Origin: Paenibacillus timonensis
GTDB lineage: Bacteria; Bacillota; Bacilli; Paenibacillales; Paenibacillaceae
Assembly (NCBI RefSeq): GCF_009725205.1
Contig: NZ_WNZY01000034.1
Span: 1-33,469 of the forward strand
Direction: 5' to 3'
Length of the DNA stretch: 33,469 nt
Below the pieces are notes generated by a model. The model did no database searches and was not told the DNA's origin. It saw nothing but the letters and a program-made list of their open reading frames with translations. The translations under genes were made by a program, and so were the position numbers. Each line of letters opens with the position of its first letter. Positions within the stretch are counted from its first letter, which is position 1. Positions 26,741 through 33,469 of this stretch are shown piece after piece.

Positions 26741-28840
26741 TCATTCCTTAACGATAGTCACATTTTGGTAGTAGTGTTGCAAGATTTGCCGGTAATCATA
26801 CCCGCCGTCGGCCAATCCTTTAGCCCCCCACTGCGAGAGCCCCAGGCCGTGCCCGTTTCCGCGGCCAACGAAGACAAATTGGTTTGTCGACTCAATCACG
26901 CGCGCCGTCTTGTCGCCGCTCAGCACGACTAAACCGCTGTTTGCCGTCGTCTTGCCTGATGCCGACTGTATCGTCGTTGCCGACGTGGCAGTACCTGTTC
27001 CTGTATTTCCTCCTGCACCTTGTACAGTATACCGTCCGGTTTGAACGATATCAAACAAAGTGCTAGGTAAGCTGTTTAAGGCAGAGCGATACGAATCCGG
27101 ATATTTGACGTCAAGCGGTTGTCCGTTAGCTTTGACCTGCGTTACTCGTCCGGACGGTCCACGCTTGGTGACTTCCAGATTCAAAATAGGGGACGGTGCT
27201 TCCGTAGACGTTTTTCCCTTAAGGGACTTCACTAAATCATCCGAGCTGAAAGGTCCGCGAATCCAAGCATAGGAGCTGGATTCAGGCACCTTGTCCAAAA
27301 CGATGGCCAGGTCACCTGGATTCAGCTTGGCGACCGGATCAACTTCCGATTGAATGAGCGGCAGCTTACGGACCAAGACGTTGCTTGTAGTCACCGTCAA
27401 CTTCTGCAAGCCCGCTGGCGTTGTTCCGTTTAACGCCGTATTATCCTCCCGAACATATCCTGTAACCCCACTGGACAGCAGTACATGATACCACGATTTC
27501 AAGGAGGCTTGTGCCGATTCATCCCCATCGCTTGTCACGCTGGAGTAAATCGGATTGACATTCCCCCAAACCTCGCTCGAATCCGCCGTCACGCCGCCGC
27601 TGTTGGACGCGAAAATGCCTTCCACGATTTGTCCATTCTCCGCAACCAGCACCTCACCGGCCGTGGCATCAACCGCTTGGACAATACTGGGTACTTCCTT
27701 CTCCGTACCGTTGTAAACTTGGCTTAAGGTTGTGTCCACAAGCCCGGCTACTTTAAATTTGTTTAGTCCTGCATTGTACAGGGCATAACTGCGCGCCGCG
27801 ACCGCCTGGGCTTTCAGCGCCTCTTGAGGCCACGACGACGGGACTTCACCGGCGACAACGGAATACAGATATTGTTCTAAGGGCAGCTCGTTGACCAGAG
27901 CCAGCTGACCGTTCATTTTACTGATCTCAAAATCACCACGGTAACTACGTGCAAAACGCTCCACGACCTGGATCGGGGAATTGCCGTCGTCCCGGATCGT
28001 TAACTTGGTGCCTTCTCCGCTAAGCTCGTAGTGGTCGACGCCTGCAGGAGCGTCCAAATTCAACGTCACGTCGCGGTGCAGCAGTAGGGCCGGGACATTC
28101 TCGTTCACCGGGGCCCAGGAAAGCCCCGGATACAGACCGGACAGCTCGGTTTGCAGCGCAGATTGCTCTGATGCGCTTAGCGCGCCGCCAACCCATACCG
28201 CATATTGCTGCGGTCCGGTCATTGCCACTACCGCCTCCGCTTGCTGCGCGGATAGGGTTTGGCGAAGATTCACGGCTTCCGCCTGACTTGCAAACGAACC
28301 CGCGGATACGTACAACGGTCCGCCTGCTTCGGCTTTGCCGCCTTTCAAGGAAGCGGACAACGTTTGGCTGACCCGGTCAGCCGCTTTCTGGGCTTCTGCC
28401 GCGCTGACGTAAGGCCCCGTATACACGCGGTATGCCGCACCTCCAGCTAGGTCTACCGCGTAGGCTACCGGCTTATCCGACGTGCCTTGCAGCTTCTTGA
28501 CCGCCGCGGCAACCGTGGCCCAATCCGCGGATTCCAACGCTTTGACCTTATAGCCGCTGACGCTGAATCTTGCGGTACCACCCGCTCCCAGTTGGAGCCA
28601 AGGCTCCAACACCGAGTTGAATACAAGCCCTACTTCTGCAGGCGCCGTTGTTTTCAGCGTGACTGCCGGGGTCGTCGATTTATACGTGCTGCCCAAATCC
28701 AAGTACATGGCCACCCGCACGCGCGTTGTGTCCGATTGGTCGGCCGCTGCCGGAAGGTACACGACCCCGGCCAGCAGCAAGCCGGCGAGAATTCCTTTCC
28801 CCCATCGACCTAACGAAAATGTCCGTTTTATACGTTTCAA
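26741..28840 (-). CDS. SpoIID/LytB-domain protein with SPOR-like repeats
   Basis: This is an exported or membrane-anchored 699-residue protein. Residues 1-33 form a signal peptide or anchor (basic start, then [17 protein letters not shown]). Residues 125-235 hold three SPOR-like units ([60 protein letters not shown]), which usually bind denuded peptidoglycan. The SpoIID core starts at about 310, with [15 protein letters not shown] (331-345) and AVAARSYAL (346-354), and ends with [20 protein letters not shown] (663-682). Between them, at about 455-535, is an SH3-like insert. SpoIID enzymes are lytic transglycosylases acting on denuded glycan. The TTG start lies 8 bases from GGAGGAG. It sits in the ruv-queA cluster and its stop overlaps the upstream queA ATG. 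Confidence 0.88.
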   Translation of the reverse strand: MKRIKRTFSLGRWGKGILAGLLLAGVVYLPAAADQSDTTRVRVAMYLDLGSTYKSTTPAVTLKTTAPAEVGLVFNSVLEPWLQLGAGGTARFSVSGYKVKALESADWATVAAAVKKLQGTSDKPVAYAVDLAGGAAYRVYTGPYVSAAEAQKAADRVSQTLSASLKGGKAEAGGPLYVSAGSFASQAEAVNLRQTLSAQQAEAVVAMTGPQQYAVWVGGALSASEQSALQTELSGLYPGLSWAPVNENVPALLLHRDVTLNLDAPAGVDHYELSGEGTKLTIRDDGNSPIQVVERFARSYRGDFEISKMNGQLALVNELPLEQYLYSVVAGEVPSSWPQEALKAQAVAARSYALYNAGLNKFKVAGLVDTTLSQVYNGTEKEVPSIVQAVDATAGEVLVAENGQIVEGIFASNSGGVTADSSEVWGNVNPIYSSVTSDGDESAQASLKSWYHVLLSSGVTGYVREDNTALNGTTPAGLQKLTVTTSNVLVRKLPLIQSEVDPVAKLNPGDLAIVLDKVPESSSYAWIRGPFSSDDLVKSLKGKTSTEAPSPILNLEVTKRGPSGRVTQVKANGQPLDVKYPDSYRSALNSLPSTLFDIVQTGRYTVQGAGGNTGTGTATSATTIQSASGKTTANSGLVVLSGDKTARVIESTNQFVFVGRGNGHGLGLSQWGAKGLADGGYDYRQILQHYYQNVTIVKE

Positions 28841-28888
28841 ACCCGCTTCTCCTCCTTCATGATGCCGTTGGGCTATATCAAGTTAAGG

Positions 28889-29896
28889 TTAAGGCGTTTC
28901 CGGCATCGGCAAACCCAGATGTTGATACGCCGCCGGCGTCACCATCCGCCCTCGTGGGGTCCGCTGCAGAAAACCGATTTGCAGCAAATACGGCTCGTAC
29001 ACGTCCTCGATCGTCTGGCTCTCCTCGCCGATGGTTGCGGCGATGGTATCCAGCCCGACGGGGCCGCCCCGGAAGCTCATGATCATCGCTCGCAGCATTT
29101 TATGGTCGATCAAATCCAATCCCATGGGATCAACCTGCAGGAGCTGCAATGCTTCTTTGGCGATCTCCGTGGTAATCATGCCGTCGCCGCGAACCTGTGC
29201 ATAATCGCGAACCCGCTTTAGCAAGCGATTGGCGATCCGAGGCGTCCCGCGCGAACGAAGCGCGATTTCCGTAGCCGCGTCTCCAACCATTTCAATGCCG
29301 AAAATGTCCGCGCCCCGCGATACGATATAGCTGAGTTCATCGATATTATAAAACTCAAGGCGGCTGACCACCCCGAAACGGTCACGTAACGGAGCCGACA
29401 GGAGCCCCGCCCGTGTGGTGGCGCCAACCAACGTGAACGGCGGCAGATCCAACCGAACAGAGCGTGCGCTCGGCCCCTTGCCGATCATGATATCGAGCGC
29501 AAAATCCTCCATCGCTGGATACAGCACTTCTTCCACCGTCCGATGCAAACGGTGGATCTCATCGATAAATAAGACGTCCCCCTCCTGCAGATTGGTCAGC
29601 AGCGCGGCCAAATCCCCCGGCCGCTCAATGGCCGGTCCCGAAGTTGTCCGCAAATTGACGCCAAGTTCATTCGCAATGATATTCGCAAGCGTCGTTTTGC
29701 CAAGCCCCGGTGGTCCGTATAACAGTACGTGATCCAACGCTTCCTTACGCATTTTCGCCGCTTCAATATATATTTTCAAGTTTTCCTTGATCTGGTTTTG
29801 TCCGATATATTCCGCCAAATAACGAGGCCGCAGGCTTAATTCCACCGCCTGGTCTTCCATCATCAAATTCGCGGAGATGATCCGGTCCTCCATCAT
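28889..29896 (-). CDS. ruvB: Holliday junction branch migration ATPase RuvB
   Basis: RuvB is the hexameric motor that drives branch migration at Holliday junctions together with RuvA. The 335-residue protein has Walker A GPPGLGKT (61-68), Walker B FIDEIHRL, sensor 1 GATTRAG, the arginine finger in PLRDRFG, and the C-terminal winged helix with [10 protein letters not shown]. The ATG follows AGGGGAG. It starts 29 bases after ruvA. RuvB is followed by the spoIID-like gene. Confidence 0.98.
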   Translation of the reverse strand: MMEDRIISANLMMEDQAVELSLRPRYLAEYIGQNQIKENLKIYIEAAKMRKEALDHVLLYGPPGLGKTTLANIIANELGVNLRTTSGPAIERPGDLAALLTNLQEGDVLFIDEIHRLHRTVEEVLYPAMEDFALDIMIGKGPSARSVRLDLPPFTLVGATTRAGLLSAPLRDRFGVVSRLEFYNIDELSYIVSRGADIFGIEMVGDAATEIALRSRGTPRIANRLLKRVRDYAQVRGDGMITTEIAKEALQLLQVDPMGLDLIDHKMLRAMIMSFRGGPVGLDTIAATIGEESQTIEDVYEPYLLQIGFLQRTPRGRMVTPAAYQHLGLPMPETP

Positions 29897-29925
29897 GCGC
29901 TAAGCTCCCCTTCCTGTCCTTATCC

Positions 29926-30546
29926 TTAACCGGCGTACAGCAGCTTGAGCGCCTTCTTCATGACGGAATCCACCGCCTCGTCCGGCCCGACATCGTCTTT
30001 CAAACGATGCCATACCCTGTCCAGCTCAGCCTCGGTGTACCCCAGCGCCTTCAGGCCCTCGCGAGCCTCTGGCCACCCCGGATTGCCGGCGTCTAGCCCG
30101 GCCTCTCCAACGGCAACTGGCACCGGATCAAATAATGTGCCGCCGACGCCCTCCAGCTTGTCCTTAAGGTCTAGAATCATCCGCTGTGCCGTCTTCTTCC
30201 CAATCCCCGGCAGCTTGGTCAGAAATGCGATATTCTCTTGATGGATCGCCGCCACCACATGGTCCGGGCTGCCGCCGCTTAAGATCCCGAGCGCTACACG
30301 CGGGCCGATGCCGGACACCTCGATCAACTTGCGGAACAGCTTCTGCTCCTCACGGGTCGGGAAACCAAACAACAGAATGGCATCTTCACGCACGTGGTGA
30401 TGGGTATATACCGTCACCGTTTCTTGCCCTTTGGCTGCCAAAGCGTACGGATTTGGACAAAACACCCGATACCCGATCCCTTGCACATCTAATACGACGT
30501 ACTCTGTTTCCAAATGGGCAATCTGCCCCCGTAAAAAATCGATCAT
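29926..30546 (-). CDS. ruvA: Holliday junction branch migration protein RuvA
   Basis: RuvA binds the four-way junction as a tetramer and loads RuvB. The 206-residue protein has the N-terminal OB fold (1-63), two helix-hairpin-helix motifs (VSGIGPRVALGIL and LPGIGKKTAQRMIL) and a C-terminal RuvB-binding domain (about 155-206). The ATG overlaps the ruvC stop in an ATGA, so translation is coupled. Confidence 0.98.
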   Translation of the reverse strand: MIDFLRGQIAHLETEYVVLDVQGIGYRVFCPNPYALAAKGQETVTVYTHHHVREDAILLFGFPTREEQKLFRKLIEVSGIGPRVALGILSGGSPDHVVAAIHQENIAFLTKLPGIGKKTAQRMILDLKDKLEGVGGTLFDPVPVAVGEAGLDAGNPGWPEAREGLKALGYTEAELDRVWHRLKDDVGPDEAVDSVMKKALKLLYAG

Positions 30547-31046
30547 GAACGCAATACCTCGTTTATTTTAGAATTTAAGGTGTATGAATGCGCGTGGCAA
30601 ACGGCTACCGCTAATGCGTCCGCCACATCGTCCGGCTTGGGGATCGCCTGTAGTTTCAGAAACATGCGCGTCATTTCCTGGACCTGACGTTTTTCTGCCT
30701 TTCCGTAACCCACAATCGCTTGCTTCACTTGCATTGGGGTATATTCCGCAATCGGCAGCCCCTTCTGTACCGCAGCAAGTACCAACACGCCCCTTGCTTG
30801 GCTAACTGACATCGCCGTCGTGACGTTCCGATTAAAAAACAACTTTTCAAACGCCACCGCTTCCGGTTTGTATTTGTCGATTAGCTGAACCATCGCCTCA
30901 TAAACATGCAAGAGCCGCTCTTCGTCCGGCGTATGAGCCTCGGTTTGGATGCAGCCGTACTGCACCGGCGTCACCTTACTGCCTTGTTTATCAATAAATC
31001 CGAACCCGACAATCGCGATGCCGGGGTCAATTCCAAGTATACGCAA
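30543..31046 (-). CDS. ruvC: Crossover junction endodeoxyribonuclease RuvC
   Basis: RuvC resolves Holliday junctions by symmetric nicking. In the 167-residue protein the four acidic catalytic residues are present: D7 in GIDPG, E67 in AFEKLFF, and D140 and D143 in DDVADALAVAVCH. The start is TTG at 31044-31046, after GGGAGAG. It is the first gene of the ruvC-ruvA-ruvB cluster; B. subtilis has another resolvase (RecU), so RuvC here marks a lineage difference. Confidence 0.96.
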   Translation of the reverse strand: MRILGIDPGIAIVGFGFIDKQGSKVTPVQYGCIQTEAHTPDEERLLHVYEAMVQLIDKYKPEAVAFEKLFFNRNVTTAMSVSQARGVLVLAAVQKGLPIAEYTPMQVKQAIVGYGKAEKRQVQEMTRMFLKLQAIPKPDDVADALAVAVCHAHSYTLNSKINEVLRS

Positions 31047-31132
31047 GACTGATCTCTCCCTATCGTTGCTAAACTCCTCATGATCCTAAGACGGAGCCCT
31101 TCCAGCGTAAAGCGAACATATGTATTCACTTT

Positions 31133-31141
31133 ATTATAGCA
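31133..31141 (-). promoter_or_regulatory. Probable ruvC promoter, extended -10
   Basis: On the minus strand TGC precedes a perfect TATAAT (31133-31138), about 90 bases upstream of ruvC and past the bofC terminator. No strong -35 box is evident. I see no SOS (LexA) box in this gap. Confidence 0.5.
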
Positions 31142-31198
31142 AAAGATCGCAAAGATTGAGGAAAAACTTTGTAGAGGAGAGCACTGCCGAAGAAAGCA

Positions 31199-31226
31199 CA
31201 AAAAAGACGTTACGGAGTAACGTCCT
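31199..31226 (-). terminator. bofC terminator
   Basis: AAGGACGTTAC pairs with GTAACGTCTT (8-base core GACGTTAC / GTAACGTC, 3-base loop), followed by TTTTTT on the minus strand. It lies 40 bases past the bofC stop. Confidence 0.85.
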
Positions 31227-31265
31227 TCTTGTCATACGGTGGAAAGTGGAGCAACGAAAGATGAT

Positions 31266-31955
31266 CTACCGCGATGCCTCATCATCCTGCTGCATGACCC
31301 TTTCCGAGGGCTCAATCGCATAATCGCTAAAGGTCGACAGCACGCTGTTGTACTCTTCCACATCCTGAATGCGAATTCCTTGCTGTAGTTGTTGAATCAC
31401 TTCGGCCGGAAGCGCACTCTCCATCATCTCCACGTCCATTTGGAAAAAAGTACGAATCACCTTTTCCTTCTTCGGTGGACCGTCAAACAACGTCAAATTG
31501 CCATCCTTGTCCAAACCGATGTAACCCCTCGTCTTGCAGGTGTCGGAAAGACCATTGATTTTTTCCTCAACCCAAACGTCGCCGCCTGCGCCCAGTCTTC
31601 CCTCCCATGAAGGGTGATCTTTCATGAGCGTTGTAATTTCCTCCGGGGTCATAATTCCAAGAACGGTGCTTTCTTCGCCACAGGTATATATTTTCGTCAA
31701 ATGAACGATTCGCGATTTATCCTCATCCAGCTCTAACAACCACGCTTTATCGGCATCCGGTGCAGCTTCCTGCCACTTCCCCAAAGTTTCGATCGCCATC
31801 GGTTCTCGGGCCATCAGCTTTTCCATTTGATTAGATAATGGGAGCCCCATCCAGGCCATAACCGCAATCAAACAAAAGGCGCTGGCGGTCCATATGGCGC
31901 GTCTCCATCTTCTCCATCGTTTTTTTAGATGTTTTTTGATATGGAAGATATTCAC
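31266..31955 (-). CDS. bofC: BofC, forespore regulator of the sigma-K checkpoint
   Basis: BofC is made in the forespore, exported to the intermembrane space, and slows SpoIVB-triggered pro-sigma-K processing. The 229-residue protein has a basic N-terminus (KKHLKKRWRRWRR) and one membrane segment or signal (about 21-40). The conserved BofC C-terminal domain contains RGYIGLDKDGNLTLFDG (about 142-158) and VIRTFFQMDVEMME, and a C-terminal tail follows. It is longer than the B. subtilis protein (about 170 residues), with extra sequence at the C-terminus. The start is GTG at 31953-31955, 6 bases after AAGGGG. A forespore-type promoter lies upstream, and the ruv cluster starts afterwards with its own promoter. 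Confidence 0.88.
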   Translation of the reverse strand: MNIFHIKKHLKKRWRRWRRAIWTASAFCLIAVMAWMGLPLSNQMEKLMAREPMAIETLGKWQEAAPDADKAWLLELDEDKSRIVHLTKIYTCGEESTVLGIMTPEEITTLMKDHPSWEGRLGAGGDVWVEEKINGLSDTCKTRGYIGLDKDGNLTLFDGPPKKEKVIRTFFQMDVEMMESALPAEVIQQLQQGIRIQDVEEYNSVLSTFSDYAIEPSERVMQQDDEASR

Positions 31956-31985
31956 GGTTATCCCCTTCTATCGGACTTTTGTCTC

Positions 31986-32016
31986 TATTGTGGCCGATAG
32001 CGAGAGCGTTTATTCA
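31986..32016 (-). promoter_or_regulatory. Forespore (sigma-F/G-type) promoter of bofC
   Basis: On the minus strand TGAATA (32011-32016), an 18-base spacer and CACAATA (31986-31992) match the sigma-G pattern of TGAATA and CATnnTA at nearly all key positions. It lies about 30 bases upstream of the bofC start. bofC is forespore-expressed in B. subtilis. Confidence 0.6.
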
Positions 32017-32051
32017 ATTCTAGGAGACAACGGCGCCTCATAAAAAAAAGC

Positions 32052-32086
32052 AAAACAAAAACAGCCATCCTTAAAGGATGACTGTT
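32052..32086 (-). terminator. Terminator after tRNA-Pro
   Basis: An 11-base stem (AACAGTCATCC with GGATGGCTGTT, one mismatched pair) with a short loop is followed on the minus strand by TTTGTTTTG. It ends the tRNA-Pro unit. Confidence 0.75.
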
Positions 32087-32093
32087 TCCATGA

Positions 32094-32167
32094 TCGGGAC
32101 GACACGATTCGAACATGCGACCCCCTGGTCCCAAACCAGGTGCTCTACCAAGCTGAGCTACGTCCCG
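32094..32167 (-). tRNA. tRNA-Pro (anticodon TGG)
   Basis: The 74-base cloverleaf has a CGGGACG / CGTCCCG acceptor stem, anticodon loop TTTGGGA and T-loop TTCGAAT. CCA is not encoded. It has its own promoter and terminator. Confidence 0.96.
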
Positions 32168-32209
32168 TTAACTAAAGTTGTGTCCGCACAAAATCGGGTC
32201 ACTTTTACT

Positions 32210-32237
32210 ATTATAGCGACTTCAAGGAAGAAGTCAA
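32210..32237 (-). promoter_or_regulatory. tRNA-Pro promoter
   Basis: On the minus strand TTGACT (32232-32237), a 16-base spacer and a perfect TATAAT (32210-32215) lie about 42 bases before tRNA-Pro. Confidence 0.7.
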
Positions 32238-32272
32238 GCACTAGAATGCGACTTATTTCTACATCATCGAGT

Positions 32273-32319
32273 AAAAAAACAGGTTCCACCGCTGGCAAGG
32301 AAACCCATCGATGAACCTG
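32273..32319 (-). terminator. Terminator of the rRNA-tRNA operon after tRNA-Leu
   Basis: CAGGTTC (32313-32319) pairs with GAACCTG (32280-32286), extended inward by ATCG / CGGT with a bulge. Seven T follow on the minus strand (32273-32279). It lies 10 bases past tRNA-Leu. Confidence 0.75.
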
Positions 32320-32328
32320 CTTGTTTGA

Positions 32329-32408
32329 TGCCGGTGAAGGGACTCGAACCCCCACGGTTTCCCTCACGATTTTGAGTCGCGCGCGTCTGCCAATTCCGCC
32401 ACACCGGC
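32329..32408 (-). tRNA. tRNA-Leu (anticodon CAA)
   Basis: The 80-base cloverleaf has a GCCGGTG / CACCGGC acceptor stem, anticodon loop CTCAAAA, a longer class II variable arm and T-loop TTCGAGT. CCA is not encoded. It is the last tRNA of the rRNA-linked array. Confidence 0.95.
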
Positions 32409-32415
32409 AAGGAAA

Positions 32416-32489
32416 CGCGCCCTAAGAGATTCGAACTCCTGACCTTTTGATTCGTAGTCAAACGCTCTATCCAGCTGAGCTAAGGGCGC
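32416..32489 (-). tRNA. tRNA-Arg (anticodon ACG)
   Basis: The 74-base cloverleaf has a GCGCCCT / AGGGCGC acceptor stem and anticodon loop CTACGAA. A34 is normally edited to inosine by TadA. CCA is not encoded. Confidence 0.96.
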
Positions 32490-32501
32490 GTATTTAGATG
32501 G

Positions 32502-32573
32502 AGCGGACGACGGGAATCGAACCCGCGACCCTCGCCTTGGCAAGGCGATGCTCTACCGCTGAGCCACGTCCGC
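32502..32573 (-). tRNA. tRNA-Gly (anticodon GCC)
   Basis: The 72-base cloverleaf has a GCGGACG acceptor arm and anticodon loop TTGCCAA; CCA is encoded at 32499-32501. Confidence 0.96.
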
Positions 32574-32592
32574 ATAAAGAATATGAAACTGG

Positions 32593-32665
32593 TGAGCCAT
32601 GAAGGACTCGAACCTTCGACACCCTGATTAAAAGTCAGGTGCTCTACCAACTGAGCTAATGGCTC
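32593..32665 (-). tRNA. tRNA-Lys (anticodon TTT)
   Basis: The 73-base cloverleaf has a GAGCCAT / ATGGCTC acceptor stem and anticodon loop CTTTTAA; CCA is encoded at 32590-32592. Confidence 0.96.
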
Positions 32666-32690
32666 GTACAAAGAAGGCATAAAATAATGG

Positions 32691-32764
32691 CGGAGCCGAC
32701 GGGATTCGAACCCGCGGTCTCCTGCGTGACAGGCAGGCATGTTAGGCCTCTACACCACGGCTCC
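32691..32764 (-). tRNA. tRNA-Asp (anticodon GTC)
   Basis: The 74-base cloverleaf has a GGAGCCG / CGGCTCC acceptor stem, anticodon loop CTGTCAC and discriminator G73; CCA is encoded at 32688-32690. This is the likely ligand of the hisS-aspS T-box leader. Confidence 0.96.
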
Positions 32765-32798
32765 ACACTTGGATCATGCCATCCTCATTCGAGGATAA

Positions 32799-32872
<74 letters not shown>

Positions 32873-32895
32873 TCAGTAAAAGAGAATCGATATGG

Positions 32896-32968
32896 TGGAG
32901 GCTGAGGGGATCGAACCCCCGACCCTCTGCTTGTAAGGCAGATGCTCTCCCAGCTGAGCTAAGCCTCC
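32896..32968 (-). tRNA. tRNA-Val (anticodon TAC)
   Basis: The 73-base cloverleaf has a GGAGGCT / AGCCTCC acceptor stem and anticodon loop CTTACAA; CCA is encoded at 32893-32895. Confidence 0.96.
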
Positions 32969-32988
32969 ATATCTGGGAAGATAAAGAA

Positions 32989-33060
32989 TGACCCGTAGGG
33001 GATTCGAACCCCTGTTACCTCCGTGAAAGGGAGGTGTCTTAACCCCTTGACCAACGGGCC
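32989..33060 (-). tRNA. tRNA-Glu (anticodon TTC)
   Basis: The 72-base cloverleaf has a GGCCCGT / ACGGGTC acceptor stem and anticodon loop CTTTCAC. CCA is not encoded. Confidence 0.95.
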
Positions 33061-33080
33061 ACAAACAAAGTCCTTGCTGG

Positions 33081-33169
33081 CGGAGAGAGAGGGATTCGAA
33101 CCCTCGAGACGCTTGTGACGCCTACACGATTTCCAATCGTGCTCCTTCGGCCAACTCGGACACCTCTCC
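33081..33169 (-). tRNA. tRNA-Ser (anticodon GGA)
   Basis: The 89-base class II tRNA has a GGAGAGG acceptor arm, anticodon loop TTGGAAA and a long variable arm; CCA is encoded at 33078-33080. Confidence 0.95.
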
Positions 33170-33235
33170 AAATGAGTTGGTTTCCCCAGAAGAGAAGCAA
33201 ATATGCAAAGCATACATGCTTCCTTCCAGGATGGA

Positions 33236-33308
33236 CTCCCCGAACAGGACTCGAACCTGTGACAACTCGATTAACAGTCGAGTGCTCTACCAACTGAGCT
33301 ATCAGGGA
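33236..33308 (-). tRNA. tRNA-Asn (anticodon GTT)
   Basis: The 73-base cloverleaf has a TCCCTGA / TCGGGGA acceptor stem and anticodon loop CTGTTAA. It begins 5 bases after the 5S rRNA, so it is processed from the ribosomal transcript. CCA does not directly follow. Confidence 0.95.
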
Positions 33309-33313
33309 ATATT

Positions 33314-33430
33314 GCTTGGCGGCGTCCTACTCTCCCAGGACCCTTCGGTCCAAGTACCATCGGCGCTGGAGGGCTTAACGGTCGTGTTCGGGATGGGTAC
33401 GTGTGGAACCCCTCCGCCATCGCCACCAAA
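33314..33430 (-). rRNA. rrf: 5S ribosomal RNA
   Basis: The 117-base 5S rRNA begins TTTGGTGGCG and ends GCCGCCAAGC, which pair as helix I. The conserved CCATCCCGAACACG loop and GGGAGAGTAGG are present. It is the last rRNA of an operon whose 23S gene lies beyond the window end, upstream on this strand. Confidence 0.97.
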
Positions 33431-33469
33431 CGGTTCAAGGTTTAATCCTTGAAAACTGGATACGAAACG
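33431..33469 (-). other. 23S-5S spacer, contig end
   Basis: This short spacer contains the inverted repeat TTCAAGG / CCTTGAA (33434-33440 and 33447-33453), a likely processing stem. The contig ends here, as expected where ribosomal operons collapse in short-read assemblies. Confidence 0.7.

Overview
The window reads as one contig from a spore-forming, moderately GC-rich Firmicute, most likely Paenibacillus or a close relative. Three things point there: the gene order relA-apt-recJ-secDF-comN-spoVB-DUF421-yajC-tgt-queA-ruvBAC-bofC, the sporulation genes (spoVB, bofC, a SpoIID-family protein), and the tRNA-rich ribosomal operon end. Strong AGGAGG-type ribosome binding sites and frequent TTG/GTG starts fit as well.

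The left end is not genomic. Bases 57-138 match an Illumina flow-cell poly-T, P5, index and Nextera read-1 adapter with scattered errors, and bases 1-56 lie outside it. Genome sequence begins near 139, inside a 5'-truncated HNH endonuclease gene. A gene-free stretch (756-1173) follows, carrying several related palindromic AT-rich motifs. Next on the minus strand come helD, tcdA and the hisS-aspS operon. That operon is headed by a long T-box leader whose UGGC bulge and possible GAU specifier suggest that it senses tRNA-Asp.

From 8.1 to 20.9 kb the window holds a small two-gene unit of unknown function, a double-GNAT protein, relA-dtd with a clear sigma-A promoter, the divergent uracil permease gene, and then apt, recJ, a CDF-like membrane protein with altered metal-site residues, secF, secD and comN. 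spoVB and a small TIGR04086 membrane protein are read on the plus strand, with a DUF421 protein opposite them.

From 24.2 to 31.0 kb a compact minus-strand cluster runs ruvC-ruvA-ruvB-spoIID-like-queA-tgt-yajC. It joins Holliday-junction processing, a SpoIID/SPOR wall protein, queuosine modification and protein export. bofC follows upstream with its own terminator and a forespore-type (sigma-F/G-like) promoter.

The right end is the 3' part of a ribosomal operon on the minus strand: 5S rRNA, then tRNAs Asn, Ser, Glu, Val, fMet, Asp, Lys, Gly, Arg and Leu, then a terminator. A separately promoted tRNA-Pro follows. The contig stops in the 23S-5S spacer, a common assembly break. Apart from the adapter, this is mostly conserved core genome. 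I found no CRISPR array, prophage, insertion sequence or clear new defence system.
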